Positions 10,229 to 19,484 of a DNA stretch of 64,000 bases are shown here, one piece after another (positions within the stretch are counted from its first letter, which is position 1; every line of letters starts with the position of its first letter). The notes under the pieces are model-generated. The model worked only from the letters and a program-made list of their open reading frames with translations, did not search any database and was not told the DNA's origin. Where the stretch lies: NCBI GenBank assembly GCA_017418975.1, contig JAFOMG010000019.1, positions 62,001-126,000 of the forward strand. Direction: 5' to 3'. This stretch comes from Sphingomonas sp. GTDB taxonomy: Bacteria > Pseudomonadota > Alphaproteobacteria > Sphingomonadales > Sphingomonadaceae. Position numbers and translations under genes: made by a program.

Positions 10229-11455
10229 ATGTCCATCGAACGCTCCCCGCTTGCGCTTCCCTTTCCCGCCCTGCCGGCGATCCCCGGCGTCACCGCGCGC
10301 GTCGCCCGGGCGCGATACAAGAGCTGGGACCGCTGCGACCTGACCTTCATCGAGCTGGCGCCGGGCACTTCGGTGGCGGGCGTGCTGACCGGCAGCAAAT
10401 GCCCCTCCCCCGAGGTGGAATGGTGCCGCAAGGCGCTGCCGTTGGGCGAGGCGCGGGCGCTGGTGGTGAATGCGGGCAATTCCAATGCCTTCACCGGCAA
10501 TCGCGGCCGCGCCGCGGTGGAGGCGATCGCCGCCCGCGCCGCCGCGCATCTCGGCTGCCGCCCTTCCGACGTGTTCGTCGCCTCCACCGGGGTGATCGGC
10601 GTGCCGCTGCCGATCGACAAGGCCGAAGCGGGCCTCGACAACGCGTTCACCGCCGCGCCCTGCGGCTGGGAAGATGCCGCCGCGACGATCATGACCACCG
10701 ACACCTTCGCCAAGGGCGCGGCCACGCAAGCCGTGGTCGGGGGCAGGACCGTCAGCCTGATCGGCATCATCAAGGGATCGGGCATGATCGCGCCGGACAT
10801 GGCGACGATGCTCGGCTTCCTCTTCACCGATGCCGCGGTCGACCCGGCCTTCCTGCAGGCCGCGCTGGGCGATGCCAACCGCAAGAGCTTCTCGTGCATC
10901 ACCGTGGACGGCGATACCTCCACCAGCGACACGGTGCTGGCCTTCGCCACCGGCGGCGCGGGCAACGCGGTGCTGGCGACCGACGAGGACGACGGCGCCG
11001 ACGCCTTTCGCGCCGCGCTCCAGGATCTGTGCCACCAGCTCGCCCAGCTCGTCGTGCGCGACGGCGAAGGCGCGCAGAAGCTGATCGAGATCACCGTCGA
11101 GGGCGCGGAGAGCGATGCCAGCGCGCACCGCATCGCCATGTCGATCGCCAATTCGCCGCTGGTGAAGACCGCGATCGCGGGCGAGGATGCCAATTGGGGC
11201 CGCGTGGTGATGGCGGTGGGCAAGGCCGGCGAGCCCGCCGAGCGCGACCGGCTCGCCATCCGCTTCGGCACCACCCAAGTGGCGCGCGACGGCCTGGCGG
11301 TGGAAGGCTATGACGAGGCGCCCGTCGCCGCGCACCTGAAGGGGCGGGAGATCGAGATCGGCGTCGAGCTGGGCCTTGGCGAAGGCCGCGCCACCGTATG
11401 GACCTGCGACCTGACGCACGGATACATCTCGATCAACGCGGATTACCGGAGCTGA
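10229..11455 (+). CDS. argJ: Bifunctional ornithine acetyltransferase / N-acetylglutamate synthase
   Basis: Arginine biosynthesis enzyme of 408 residues that moves the acetyl group from N-acetylornithine to glutamate. The family cleaves itself into alpha and beta chains before a threonine. The cleavage motif GMIAPDMATMLGF is present, with Thr193 as the expected nucleophile. C-terminal ISINADYRS is the usual family ending. The ATG at 10229 fits the family start (MSIERSPLALPF); a longer frame to 10190 is less likely. It is convergent with vapD, only 18 bp away. Confidence 0.95.
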   Translation: MSIERSPLALPFPALPAIPGVTARVARARYKSWDRCDLTFIELAPGTSVAGVLTGSKCPSPEVEWCRKALPLGEARALVVNAGNSNAFTGNRGRAAVEAIAARAAAHLGCRPSDVFVASTGVIGVPLPIDKAEAGLDNAFTAAPCGWEDAAATIMTTDTFAKGAATQAVVGGRTVSLIGIIKGSGMIAPDMATMLGFLFTDAAVDPAFLQAALGDANRKSFSCITVDGDTSTSDTVLAFATGGAGNAVLATDEDDGADAFRAALQDLCHQLAQLVVRDGEGAQKLIEITVEGAESDASAHRIAMSIANSPLVKTAIAGEDANWGRVVMAVGKAGEPAERDRLAIRFGTTQVARDGLAVEGYDEAPVAAHLKGREIEIGVELGLGEGRATVWTCDLTHGYISINADYRS

Positions 11456-11473
11456 TACGTGATGATCGACGGC

Positions 11474-11758
11474 CTATTCGAGCGCCGGGCCCAGATCGTT
11501 GTTTTCCTCAATACGAAGCATCCGGATGTCCCGTACGGAGGGCTGGAACCAATTATAAGTCCTTTTGAGCTCCTGCACGGCCAAAACGCAATCGACCGCA
11601 GTGACGGCGTCGTTGCCGAAATAGGTCGATCCCTGCTGCCAATCAAAGCCTCGCTGTTCCAGAATACGGCGAACATCCGCATACGCATTGCGCCATGACG
11701 CATTCGGATAGGTCTGTTCCAAGGTCTGGGTGTCCAGGTCAAACACGATAGCGTACAT
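11474..11758 (-). CDS. vapD: VapD-family endoribonuclease (orphan toxin)
   Basis: A 94-residue protein starting MYAIVFDLDTQTLEQ and ending SVRDIRMLRIEENNDL, the signature of VapD. VapD proteins have a Cas2-like ferredoxin fold and cleave RNA; some are toxins of toxin-antitoxin pairs. GGAGGA 4 nt before the ATG sets the start. There is no room for an antitoxin gene: trxA ends 90 bp upstream and argJ lies downstream on the other strand. The region is clearly AT-richer than its neighbours (about 55% GC by hand count over 300 bp), which suggests transfer. Confidence 0.85.
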   Translation of the reverse strand: MYAIVFDLDTQTLEQTYPNASWRNAYADVRRILEQRGFDWQQGSTYFGNDAVTAVDCVLAVQELKRTYNWFQPSVRDIRMLRIEENNDLGPALE

Positions 11759-11848
11759 GCTTCCTCCGCTTCTGCTTGGCCTGTTCCCAGCTCGATTATG
11801 ATCGAAACGTGCGTTCATTAGAGCAATCTAACGTCTTTCAGCTATCGG

Positions 11849-12169
11849 TCAAAGCGAGCGCTCCACCCATTGCTTGATCGCGCTCTTCGGCATCGCGCCG
11901 ACCTGCGTCGCCGCCGGCTGGCCATCCTTGAACAGGATCATGGTGGGAATGCCGCGCACGCCGTATTTGGTCGGCGCGTCGGGATTCTCGTCGATGTCGA
12001 TCTTGATGATCTCGACCCTGTCGGCCAGTTCCTCGGCCAGTTCCTCGAGCGCCGGTGCGATGATCTTGCACGGCCCGCACCATTCCGCCCAGAAATCGAC
12101 GAGCACGGGCTTGCCGGCCTCGAGAACGTCTGCGGAAAAGCTGGCGTCGGTGGTCGCCTTGGTGGCCAT
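11849..12169 (-). CDS. trxA: Thioredoxin
   Basis: A 106-residue cytoplasmic disulfide reductase. The active site WCGPC (Cys31, Cys34) and cis-proline segment GIPTMILF are in their normal places. The start ATGGCCACC at 12169 has GGAG 8 nt upstream; the in-frame TTG at 12175 is less likely. It follows addA on the same strand with a 54-bp gap, a common order in sphingomonads. Confidence 0.96.
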   Translation of the reverse strand: MATKATTDASFSADVLEAGKPVLVDFWAEWCGPCKIIAPALEELAEELADRVEIIKIDIDENPDAPTKYGVRGIPTMILFKDGQPAATQVGAMPKSAIKQWVERSL

Positions 12170-12223
12170 GATCAAACTCCTGATACGATGTCGGCCGCTA
12201 ATCTATGATCGCACCTCGCAGGG

Positions 12224-15200
12224 TCAAGCGCGCAAGCCCAAGCTTTGCTCCATATCCGTGAAGCCCGGCTTGTGGGCCGAGAGCAGATCGGCCGGCAAAA
12301 GGTGGAGCACCGGCCCCGCGGCATAGAGCAGCCCGGCCTCGATCACGCGCCCCGGAAAGATCACCGCCAGCGCGGCGGCATAGGCCGCCATCTGCCTGAG
12401 GTGATAGGGGGGAATCTCGGCCAGGGACGCGGGCGCGCGGCGGCCGGTCTTGAAGTCGACCACCCGGACATGGTCGGGCGTTATCACCAGCCGGTCGACC
12501 GTGCCCGAGACGACGAGCCCATCCCCCACCACCGCGGCGATCGGCGCTTCCCCCAGCGAGGTGGGGCCGAACAGCTCGGCGAAGCGCGGATCCTCGGTGA
12601 CCGCCAGCGCCGCGGCGACGAGCTCGGCGCGCAGGACCGGGTCGCCGACGCCCCCCGCCCCGGCCAGCCAGCGTTCCGCGGCAGCGGCGCGCTCGGCGCG
12701 ACCGACCGACGGCAATCGCTCGAAAAGGGCATGCAGGAGCCGGCCGCGCGCGGCCGCGGCGCGCAGCGCGGGCGTGGGCGGCGGATCGGCCACGGCATCG
12801 TCGCCCAGCGCGGAGGGCGCGAGCGGGCGTGGCGGGCGGGCCTCCTCGGGCGCGGGACGGCGGGCCCAACCGGGGAGCGCCGCCGCCTCGGCGGGCTCCG
12901 ATGCCGGGCGGGACCGGGCGGGAACCGGCGCCTGGGGCTGCAATCCCTTGAATTCGCGGACCTCCCCCTCGGCCACGCCCAGGGCATCGAGGGCAGCGGC
13001 GCTGGCGGCATACCAGCTCTTCTGCGGGGGGACGCCCTTGGCCTGGGGGCCCAGGGCACCGGCGATGACCAGCCGCTCCTCGGCCCGGGTGGCGGCCACG
13101 TAGAACAGGCGCCAATGCTCGCTGAGCTCCCGCGCATCGGCATTTTCGAGGACTTGCCCCAGCCCCCCCCGCTCGGCGGCGCGAGGCCGGAAGATCGGCA
13201 GCTTTGCGGAGGCGGCGGACGGTTCCCAATGCAGAAAGTCGCGCGGAGACCTTGTCGGGTCGACGGTGGCATCGGCAAGGACGACCAGGGGCGCCTGCAG
13301 GCCCTTGGCGCCATGCGCGGTCATCACCCGCACCGCCGCCTGGGGCTGGGCCGCGTCGCGGACGATCTCCACATCGCCGCGATCGAACCAGTCGAGGAAC
13401 CGCTGCAGCGAAGGCGTCGCGACCTTTTCGAAGTTGAGAGTCGCATTGAGCAGCTCCTCGATCGGATCGCGCGCTTCCTCGCCCAGGCGGCGCAGCAGCT
13501 TGCGGCGGCCATCCAGGGGACCGGAGAGCAGTTCTTCCAGAAAGCGATAGGGCGTGGCGATGTCCGCGCGGGCAAGCAACGCATGGAGCGGTGCCAGACG
13601 CTCCTCTGGCTGGGTCTTGCGCAGATGCCGCCACAATCCGCCGCCCTTGCGGACCGCGGCGTCCATCAATTCCTCCTGGGTCCAGCCGATCAGCGGCGAG
13701 ACGAGCAAAGATGCCAGCGACAGATCGTCCTCAGGCTGGAGCGCGAAGCGGATGGCGGCGAGCAGGTCCTGCACCGCCAGCGGCGCGTTCAGCCGCAGGC
13801 GATCGACGCCCGCCACCGGCACGCCCTCGGCATAGAGCCGCGCGACGATCAGCGAGGCGAGCTCGCCGCGACGCTTGACCAGGATCATCACGTCCTCGGG
13901 CGCGAGCTTGCGGCCCTTGCTCTCCAGGTCAAGATTGCCGATCCAGCCCTTGATTGCCCGGGCGATGCGCCTGGCCAGTTCGCGGGTTGCATCGCTCACC
14001 CACTCTTCCTCGTCCGCCTCGCTGCTGCCTTCGGTGACCGGCGGCCACAAGGTCACGCTGCCCGGACCCGGCACTTCGCTGGCATGCGGCTCGGCATCGG
14101 AAAGCTCGCCCATGCCCGGCATCGGCAGCGCGCCGATCGCGGCGTCGACGAACTCCAGCACCGGCCGGGTCGAGCGGAAGCTGTGAGTGAGCGACAACTC
14201 CTCCACTTCGCGCGGCGCCACGTCGAAATCCGTATCGGGGTGGATGCGCGACTTTGCGAGGAAGCGCTCGAAGGCGGCGCGGAAGAAGATCGGGTCGGTG
14301 CCCTGGAAACCGAAGATCGCCTGCTTGTAATCCCCCACGGTGAACAGCGTGCGGACCGTCTCCGCGCGCGCGCCCTCACCGACGAAGAACTCGTCCGCGA
14401 TCGCGCTGACGATCGCCCATTGCTGGGGATTGGTGTCCTGCGCCTCGTCGATCAGGACATGCTCGGTCGCGGTATCGAGCTTGAAGCGCACCCATTCGCC
14501 CATGCCCGGTTCGGCGAGCAGCGCCACGGTGCGATGGATCAGATCGTTGAAGTCGACCGCGCCGAGCCGGCGCTTTGCCCGCGCATAGGTCTCGGCATAG
14601 ACCCGGCCCGCTTCGAGCCCCGAAGCGAGCAGGTCCGCATAGGCGGCCTGGGTCTTCAGGCCGAGCAGTTCGGCGCAGGTCTCGTAGAGGCGCATCGCAT
14701 AATCGGCATAGGCCGGATCCTGCGGCGCCTGGCCCTTGCTGAAGGAGCGCGGCTCGCCCTTGGCGGTGGCCCAGATCGAATGGAGATCGGCCAGGCTGGC
14801 GGCGCGCGCCTCGGGCGATCCGGACAGCCAGGCGGCGGCGATGTCGGCCCGCTCCAGGCCGCGCGCGGTACCCCAATCGGCATTCATCACCGTGAGCGCC
14901 CGCAAGCTGCCGAGATCAAAGGCGGCGTCGGCGCAGCGCCGGGCGATCTCGGCGTCGATATCCCCCAGGGGAAGTCCGAGCGCCTCGCGCAGGAAAGGCT
15001 GGACCAGGATCGGCAGCTCGGCCAGCGCCTCGCCCTCGCGCGCGCAGGCCTTGAGGAAATCCTCGGCCTTGCCCTCGCCCAGCCGTAGCGACAGCGCGCC
15101 GACCGCATCGACGATCCAGCCGCGCCCCGCGCGCTCGGCATCGACCAGCATCTCGGCCAGCGCCTCGCGCGCCAGCACTGCCTCCTCGCGCTGGTCGAGC

Positions 15201-15655
15201 GGGCGGAAGCCGGGGACGAGCCCCGCCTCCATCGGGAAGGCGGCGAGCAGCGACTGGCAGAAACTGTGGATCGTCTGGATGCGGATACCGCCGCCGGGCG
15301 CGTCGAGCACCTTGGCGAAGAGCTGGCGGGCCTTTTCGCGGCCCGAAGGCGAGATGTTCTCGCCCAGCGCTTCCAGGTCGGCGGCCAGTTCGGCGTCCGA
15401 TGCACGCACCCAGCGGGCGAGCCGGCTGGTGATCCGCTCGGACATCTCGGCCGCGCCGGCCTTGGTGAAGGTGAGGCACAGGATCGCGCCGGGATCGGTG
15501 CCGCCCAGCAGCAGCCGCCAGACGCGCGCGGCCAGCACCTGCGTCTTGCCCGTGCCCGCCGAGGCGGAGAGCCAGATATGGCGGCCGGGGTCGCTGGCTG
15601 CCTTCTGGTTGCCCTTCAGCTTGTGGAGGGGGCGGACTTCAGTCACGGCGGCCAT
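12224..15655 (-). CDS. addA: Double-strand break repair helicase-nuclease AddA
   Basis: UvrD-like helicase and nuclease subunit of AddAB, 1143 residues, which processes DNA ends for RecA loading. Walker A is ASAGTGKT near residue 33. Helicase motifs include CLTFTKAGAAEM, IQTIHSFCQSLL, LIDEAQDTNP and TVGDYKQAIFGFQG. A RecB-type nuclease motif (VVDFKTGRRAP) lies near the C-terminus. Its start overlaps the end of addB by 17 nt, so the two are translationally coupled. Confidence 0.96.
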   Translation of the reverse strand: MAAVTEVRPLHKLKGNQKAASDPGRHIWLSASAGTGKTQVLAARVWRLLLGGTDPGAILCLTFTKAGAAEMSERITSRLARWVRASDAELAADLEALGENISPSGREKARQLFAKVLDAPGGGIRIQTIHSFCQSLLAAFPMEAGLVPGFRPLDQREEAVLAREALAEMLVDAERAGRGWIVDAVGALSLRLGEGKAEDFLKACAREGEALAELPILVQPFLREALGLPLGDIDAEIARRCADAAFDLGSLRALTVMNADWGTARGLERADIAAAWLSGSPEARAASLADLHSIWATAKGEPRSFSKGQAPQDPAYADYAMRLYETCAELLGLKTQAAYADLLASGLEAGRVYAETYARAKRRLGAVDFNDLIHRTVALLAEPGMGEWVRFKLDTATEHVLIDEAQDTNPQQWAIVSAIADEFFVGEGARAETVRTLFTVGDYKQAIFGFQGTDPIFFRAAFERFLAKSRIHPDTDFDVAPREVEELSLTHSFRSTRPVLEFVDAAIGALPMPGMGELSDAEPHASEVPGPGSVTLWPPVTEGSSEADEEEWVSDATRELARRIARAIKGWIGNLDLESKGRKLAPEDVMILVKRRGELASLIVARLYAEGVPVAGVDRLRLNAPLAVQDLLAAIRFALQPEDDLSLASLLVSPLIGWTQEELMDAAVRKGGGLWRHLRKTQPEERLAPLHALLARADIATPYRFLEELLSGPLDGRRKLLRRLGEEARDPIEELLNATLNFEKVATPSLQRFLDWFDRGDVEIVRDAAQPQAAVRVMTAHGAKGLQAPLVVLADATVDPTRSPRDFLHWEPSAASAKLPIFRPRAAERGGLGQVLENADARELSEHWRLFYVAATRAEERLVIAGALGPQAKGVPPQKSWYAASAAALDALGVAEGEVREFKGLQPQAPVPARSRPASEPAEAAALPGWARRPAPEEARPPRPLAPSALGDDAVADPPPTPALRAAAARGRLLHALFERLPSVGRAERAAAAERWLAGAGGVGDPVLRAELVAAALAVTEDPRFAELFGPTSLGEAPIAAVVGDGLVVSGTVDRLVITPDHVRVVDFKTGRRAPASLAEIPPYHLRQMAAYAAALAVIFPGRVIEAGLLYAAGPVLHLLPADLLSAHKPGFTDMEQSLGLRA

Positions 15656-18575
15656 ACCATTCGTCGCGCCGCATCAGCTGGTCATATTCGGCATAGGGCG
15701 CATATTCCGGCACCAGCTTGGCGGTGAAGGGCTGGTCGCCGGTCAGCCAGGCGCGGACCGCCTCGGCGAAATGATGCGCGGCGATGTCGACGAACTCCTC
15801 GGCCGGGATCGGCTCCTTCTTCTTCGGATCGACGGGGCTGTCGACATAGCCGAAGCCGCCGGTGCGCGGGGAGCGGGCGAGCGACCAATATTCGAAGGCG
15901 CGCGCCGTGCCCGCGATATCGGCGAACCCGCCCCGCTCGGCGATCAGGCCGAGCAGGCCGAGCTGGAGGCTGAACCCGGCGCGCACGGCACGGGTGCTGG
16001 GCGGCTGGCCGGTCTTGTAGTCGACGATCGCCAGGCCGCCATCGGGCAGGCGATCGATCCGGTCGAACTTGCCGCGCAGCTTCACCCCGGCGAACTCGAC
16101 CTCGCCGTCACGTTCGACCGCGAGAACCTTGCGCTCCGGATTCTCGGCGATCTGCCGGGCGATCCAGTCGATCGCCTCCATCAGCCGGGGCTGCCAGAGC
16201 GCGCGCATCATCGGATGGGTGCGTTCGTCCACCAGCATCGCCTCCGCACGCGCGCGGAGCCTTGCCGGATCGCAGCCGTCGAGTTCGAACCATTTCTGAA
16301 GAACGTCGTGCACCGCCGTGCCGCGCCACGCCGCGCTGGGATCGGCATCGACCGGATCGAGCGGCATGAGCTTGAGCATGCGGCGCGCGTAAAAGGCATA
16401 GGGATCGGCCTTCAGGCGATCCACTTCGGTCACCGAAATCGCCTTGGGACGGTCCCCTACCGGCGGCGAAGGCTCGGGGCGCTCGGCGGGAAGGTGCGCG
16501 CCGGGATCGTCGATCGCGCGCAGCCAGGCGGCGAGATCGTCGGCCCGGTCGAGGCCGCCGGACAGCGCTTCCAGCCGCAGCCAGAAGCGCGAGGCGATGG
16601 TCGGCGCGGTGGCGTCGCGCCGCGCGCGCGTGAGCAGCACTTCGGGCGCACCCAGCGCGCCGGCCAGGTCGTGCGCGGCCAGGCCGATGCGGCGCTCCAG
16701 GCCGGGCAGGCCCAGCTCGGCGCGGATGCGCGGGGCCAGCCAGGGATCGGGCGCCGGCAGGCCCGGCCACACGCCTTCGTTGAGCCCGGAGAGGATCATC
16801 AGGTCGGCGGTCTGCAACCGCGCTTCGAGCTGGCCGAGAATGGCGAGGCGCGGATGGCCGCCCTGGGGCGGGCGCACCGCGATCTGGTCCATCAGCGTGC
16901 GCAGCATCGGCGCGAGCATGTCCGGATCGGCGCGGCGCGGGCCGTCGCCGGCTTCGCGCTCGAGATCGTCGAGCAACGTCGCGGCGGCGCGGCCCTCGGC
17001 CCGGCTCCACAGGCCGTCGCCGCCAAGCGCCTGAGCGGCCTCGCGCAGCGCGGCGAGCAGGACGGGGATCGGCTGGGCCCCGTCCCCGCACGCCCGCTCG
17101 AGCGGCTCCAGCAGCGCCCGGGCCGTCGGCCACCATTGCACGGCGGCCTGGCGGAGGGGGCCGTCCCTGCCCTCCTGCTCCGCCAGATGACGATCGATGC
17201 CGGTGAGATCGGGCGCCGGGCGCGGCCCGCGCAGCGCGCGATCGAGCAGGCGGGCGCCCTCCAGCCATGCGGTGCGCGCCTCGGGCATCACCAGCGGGTG
17301 CTTGAGGAGCGTGAGCAGCGGCAGCGGCGCGAAGCGCTGGGCGGCGGCATCGGCCAGCGCCAGCAGCAGCGTGCCCGGCGGCAGGATCGAGAGCGGCTGG
17401 CCGGCGGAATCGTCGATCGCGATGCCCCAGCGCGCGCAATGCGCGGCGACGCGGCGCGCGAGCGCGCGATCGGGCGTGACCAGCGCGGCGGTGCGGCCGG
17501 GAGTCTCCAGCGTCTGGCGCAGCGCCAGGGCGATGGCCTGGGCCTCTTCCGCCGGCGTGGCGACTTCGAGGGCACGCACGCCGTCGAGCCGGCGCTCGCG
17601 CTCCGGCAGCGTGGTCCAGCCATGGGTCAGCTCGGGCGGCTGCATCGCCGAGGCGATTGCCTTGCTGCGCGAGGGCGCCGCGTCATGCTCGCTGGCGGCA
17701 CGCCAGGGATCGAATTCGCTGCGATGGACGCCCATTCGCTCCAGCAGGAGCTTGAGATGGAATTGCGGGTGCGTCTCGAGATTGCGGCGGCGCCGGCCGG
17801 TGACCGGGTCCGGCGCATGCGGGCCGAGCATCTCCCATTCGGCATCGGAGATCGCGATGGCGAGGTCGGGCAGCACCACCATGCCCTTGGGCAGGCTCGC
17901 CACCATCCGCTGGAGCCGGGCAATGGCCGGCGCGCTGGCGGTGATGCCCGCGGCGCAGACAAAGCCCTGGGGCGGGCTCGCCTTCCAGCGCCTCGTCACC
18001 TTGTCGATCAGCAGGCGGCGGCGATCGGCGAGGTCGATGCGGCCGAGGCGGGCGAGTTCCTTCGGCCAGCGTTCGAGGACGATCTCGAACAGCTTGAGCG
18101 AGCGCTCCCAATGGGCGGAGAGCTCGGGCCCCAGGTCCAGCTCCCGAAGCCGGCGGGGCGGAACTTCCTCGATGAGCAGCTGGTCGAGCGTGGCGGCGAG
18201 GTCGCCGGCGAGGCGGACGGCCTCCGCGGCGTCGTGGCGGGGTTCGGCTTCCTGGATCAGGCGCGCGAGGATCAATTGGCGTTGGAGCGGCGGGACCGCG
18301 GGCGGCACGGGGTCGGGATCGCCGGCGGCATCGAACACCGCCTCGTCCAGCTCGGGATCGCCGACCGCGACGAGCCGCGGCAGGAGCAGGCCGCCGCCGC
18401 TGGCGCGGACGAACGCGTCCTGGATCGCCCTCTTGGCACGGTTGTTGGGAAGCAGGACCAGCCCGCGAGCCAGGCCCATCGGGTCGCCGCCGAAGCGCCG
18501 GATCAGCCCATTCGCCAGCGCGTCCGCAAAGGCACGGTGCGGGGGGATGGTGTAGAGGCGGAGGGCGGTGGGCAT
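15639..18575 (-). CDS. addB: Double-strand break repair protein AddB
   Basis: The AddB partner of AddA, 978 residues, with a degenerate N-terminal helicase fold (VLLPNNRAKRAIQDAF) and a C-terminal RecB-like nuclease domain (LAIVDYKTGQPPS). The start MPTALRLYTIPPHRAF is the usual alphaproteobacterial one; upstream in-frame codons fall in a palindromic spacer. It is the first gene of addB-addA, with trxA following. No clear ribosome site precedes the ATG. Confidence 0.94.
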   Translation of the reverse strand: MPTALRLYTIPPHRAFADALANGLIRRFGGDPMGLARGLVLLPNNRAKRAIQDAFVRASGGGLLLPRLVAVGDPELDEAVFDAAGDPDPVPPAVPPLQRQLILARLIQEAEPRHDAAEAVRLAGDLAATLDQLLIEEVPPRRLRELDLGPELSAHWERSLKLFEIVLERWPKELARLGRIDLADRRRLLIDKVTRRWKASPPQGFVCAAGITASAPAIARLQRMVASLPKGMVVLPDLAIAISDAEWEMLGPHAPDPVTGRRRRNLETHPQFHLKLLLERMGVHRSEFDPWRAASEHDAAPSRSKAIASAMQPPELTHGWTTLPERERRLDGVRALEVATPAEEAQAIALALRQTLETPGRTAALVTPDRALARRVAAHCARWGIAIDDSAGQPLSILPPGTLLLALADAAAQRFAPLPLLTLLKHPLVMPEARTAWLEGARLLDRALRGPRPAPDLTGIDRHLAEQEGRDGPLRQAAVQWWPTARALLEPLERACGDGAQPIPVLLAALREAAQALGGDGLWSRAEGRAAATLLDDLEREAGDGPRRADPDMLAPMLRTLMDQIAVRPPQGGHPRLAILGQLEARLQTADLMILSGLNEGVWPGLPAPDPWLAPRIRAELGLPGLERRIGLAAHDLAGALGAPEVLLTRARRDATAPTIASRFWLRLEALSGGLDRADDLAAWLRAIDDPGAHLPAERPEPSPPVGDRPKAISVTEVDRLKADPYAFYARRMLKLMPLDPVDADPSAAWRGTAVHDVLQKWFELDGCDPARLRARAEAMLVDERTHPMMRALWQPRLMEAIDWIARQIAENPERKVLAVERDGEVEFAGVKLRGKFDRIDRLPDGGLAIVDYKTGQPPSTRAVRAGFSLQLGLLGLIAERGGFADIAGTARAFEYWSLARSPRTGGFGYVDSPVDPKKKEPIPAEEFVDIAAHHFAEAVRAWLTGDQPFTAKLVPEYAPYAEYDQLMRRDEWYGRRD

Positions 18576-18595
18576 GGGCTGGGCGACCCTAAACT

Positions 18596-18619
18596 CCCTC
18601 TCCCCTTCAGGGGAGAGGG
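18596..18619. repeat. GC-rich intergenic hairpin before addB
   Basis: CCCTCTCCCC, a 4-nt loop (TTCA), and GGGGAGAGGG form a perfect 10-bp stem. It lies in the 147-bp gap between murU and addB. Similar hairpins occur near 4317 and 33925. It might terminate or attenuate transcription from murU into addB, but no T-run follows. Confidence 0.6.
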
Positions 18620-18722
18620 TCGGGGAGCGGGGTCTGTGGATAACTCCCCTCTCCCGGCTTCGGCTGCGCCTCGCCACCAGCATGACCGGCCCGATGCTCC
18701 CCGCAAGCGGAGAGAGGGAGAA

Positions 18723-19484
18723 TCACATCTCCGCCAGAACCTCTTCGGCTTCCTTCACCGCCGATGGCGTGCCGACATCGAACCACAGGCCCTGATGGAC
18801 CACGCCCCACAGGCGCCCCTGCTCCATCGCGCGGTTCCAGAACAGGTTGGTCGAGAACGGCCCCTCCGGCCAGTCGCGGATCGCACGCGGATGGAGGATC
18901 TGGGCGCCGGCATAGACGAAGGGCGCGAGGCGGCCCGGCTTGCGGCGCTCGGTGATGCGACCCAGCGGATCGAGCCGGAAATCGCCCTGCCCCCGATGAC
19001 TGAACGCACGCGCCAGCGGCACGAGCAGCAGCAGCGCGTCCATCTTCTCGTCGTTCCAGGCGGCCGCCAGCGCATGGAGCGCGTCGATCGGCCCGTCGAC
19101 CCAGAGCGTGTCGCTGTTCACCGTGAAGAAGGGCTTGTCGCCCAGCATCGCCCGCGCCTGGACGATGCCGCCGCCAGTCTCCATCAGCTGGGCGCGCTCG
19201 TCGGAGATCAACACCTCGATATCGCCGGCCCGCGCCTTCAGATGCGCCTCGACCTGGTCCGCCAGATAGTGGACGTTGACCACCGCGCGCTTGATCCCGG
19301 CGTCGCGCAGATGGTCCATCGTATGGTCGAGCAGCGGCTTGCCGGCGACTTCCACCAGCGGCTTGGGACGCGTCACGGTGAGCGGGCGCATGCGCTTGCC
19401 CAGGCCCGCGGCCATCACCATCGCCGTCTCCGGCATGGCCACGTCCGGATTGGGGCGCAGCGAATAAGTGGCGGACTGTTTCAT
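18723..19484 (-). CDS. murU: N-acetylmuramate-1-phosphate uridylyltransferase, MurU-like
   Basis: A 253-residue nucleotidyltransferase. The sugar-nucleotide motif AMVMAAGLGKRMRPLT is at about residues 21-36, and VNSDTLWVDG supplies the metal-binding Asp. In Pseudomonas, MurU makes UDP-MurNAc from MurNAc-1-phosphate in cell-wall recycling. The start overlaps the stop of the amgK-like gene by 4 bases (ATGA). This kinase-MurU pair strongly supports MurU over generic glucose-1-phosphate transferases. Confidence 0.85.
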   Translation of the reverse strand: MKQSATYSLRPNPDVAMPETAMVMAAGLGKRMRPLTVTRPKPLVEVAGKPLLDHTMDHLRDAGIKRAVVNVHYLADQVEAHLKARAGDIEVLISDERAQLMETGGGIVQARAMLGDKPFFTVNSDTLWVDGPIDALHALAAAWNDEKMDALLLLVPLARAFSHRGQGDFRLDPLGRITERRKPGRLAPFVYAGAQILHPRAIRDWPEGPFSTNLFWNRAMEQGRLWGVVHQGLWFDVGTPSAVKEAEEVLAEM

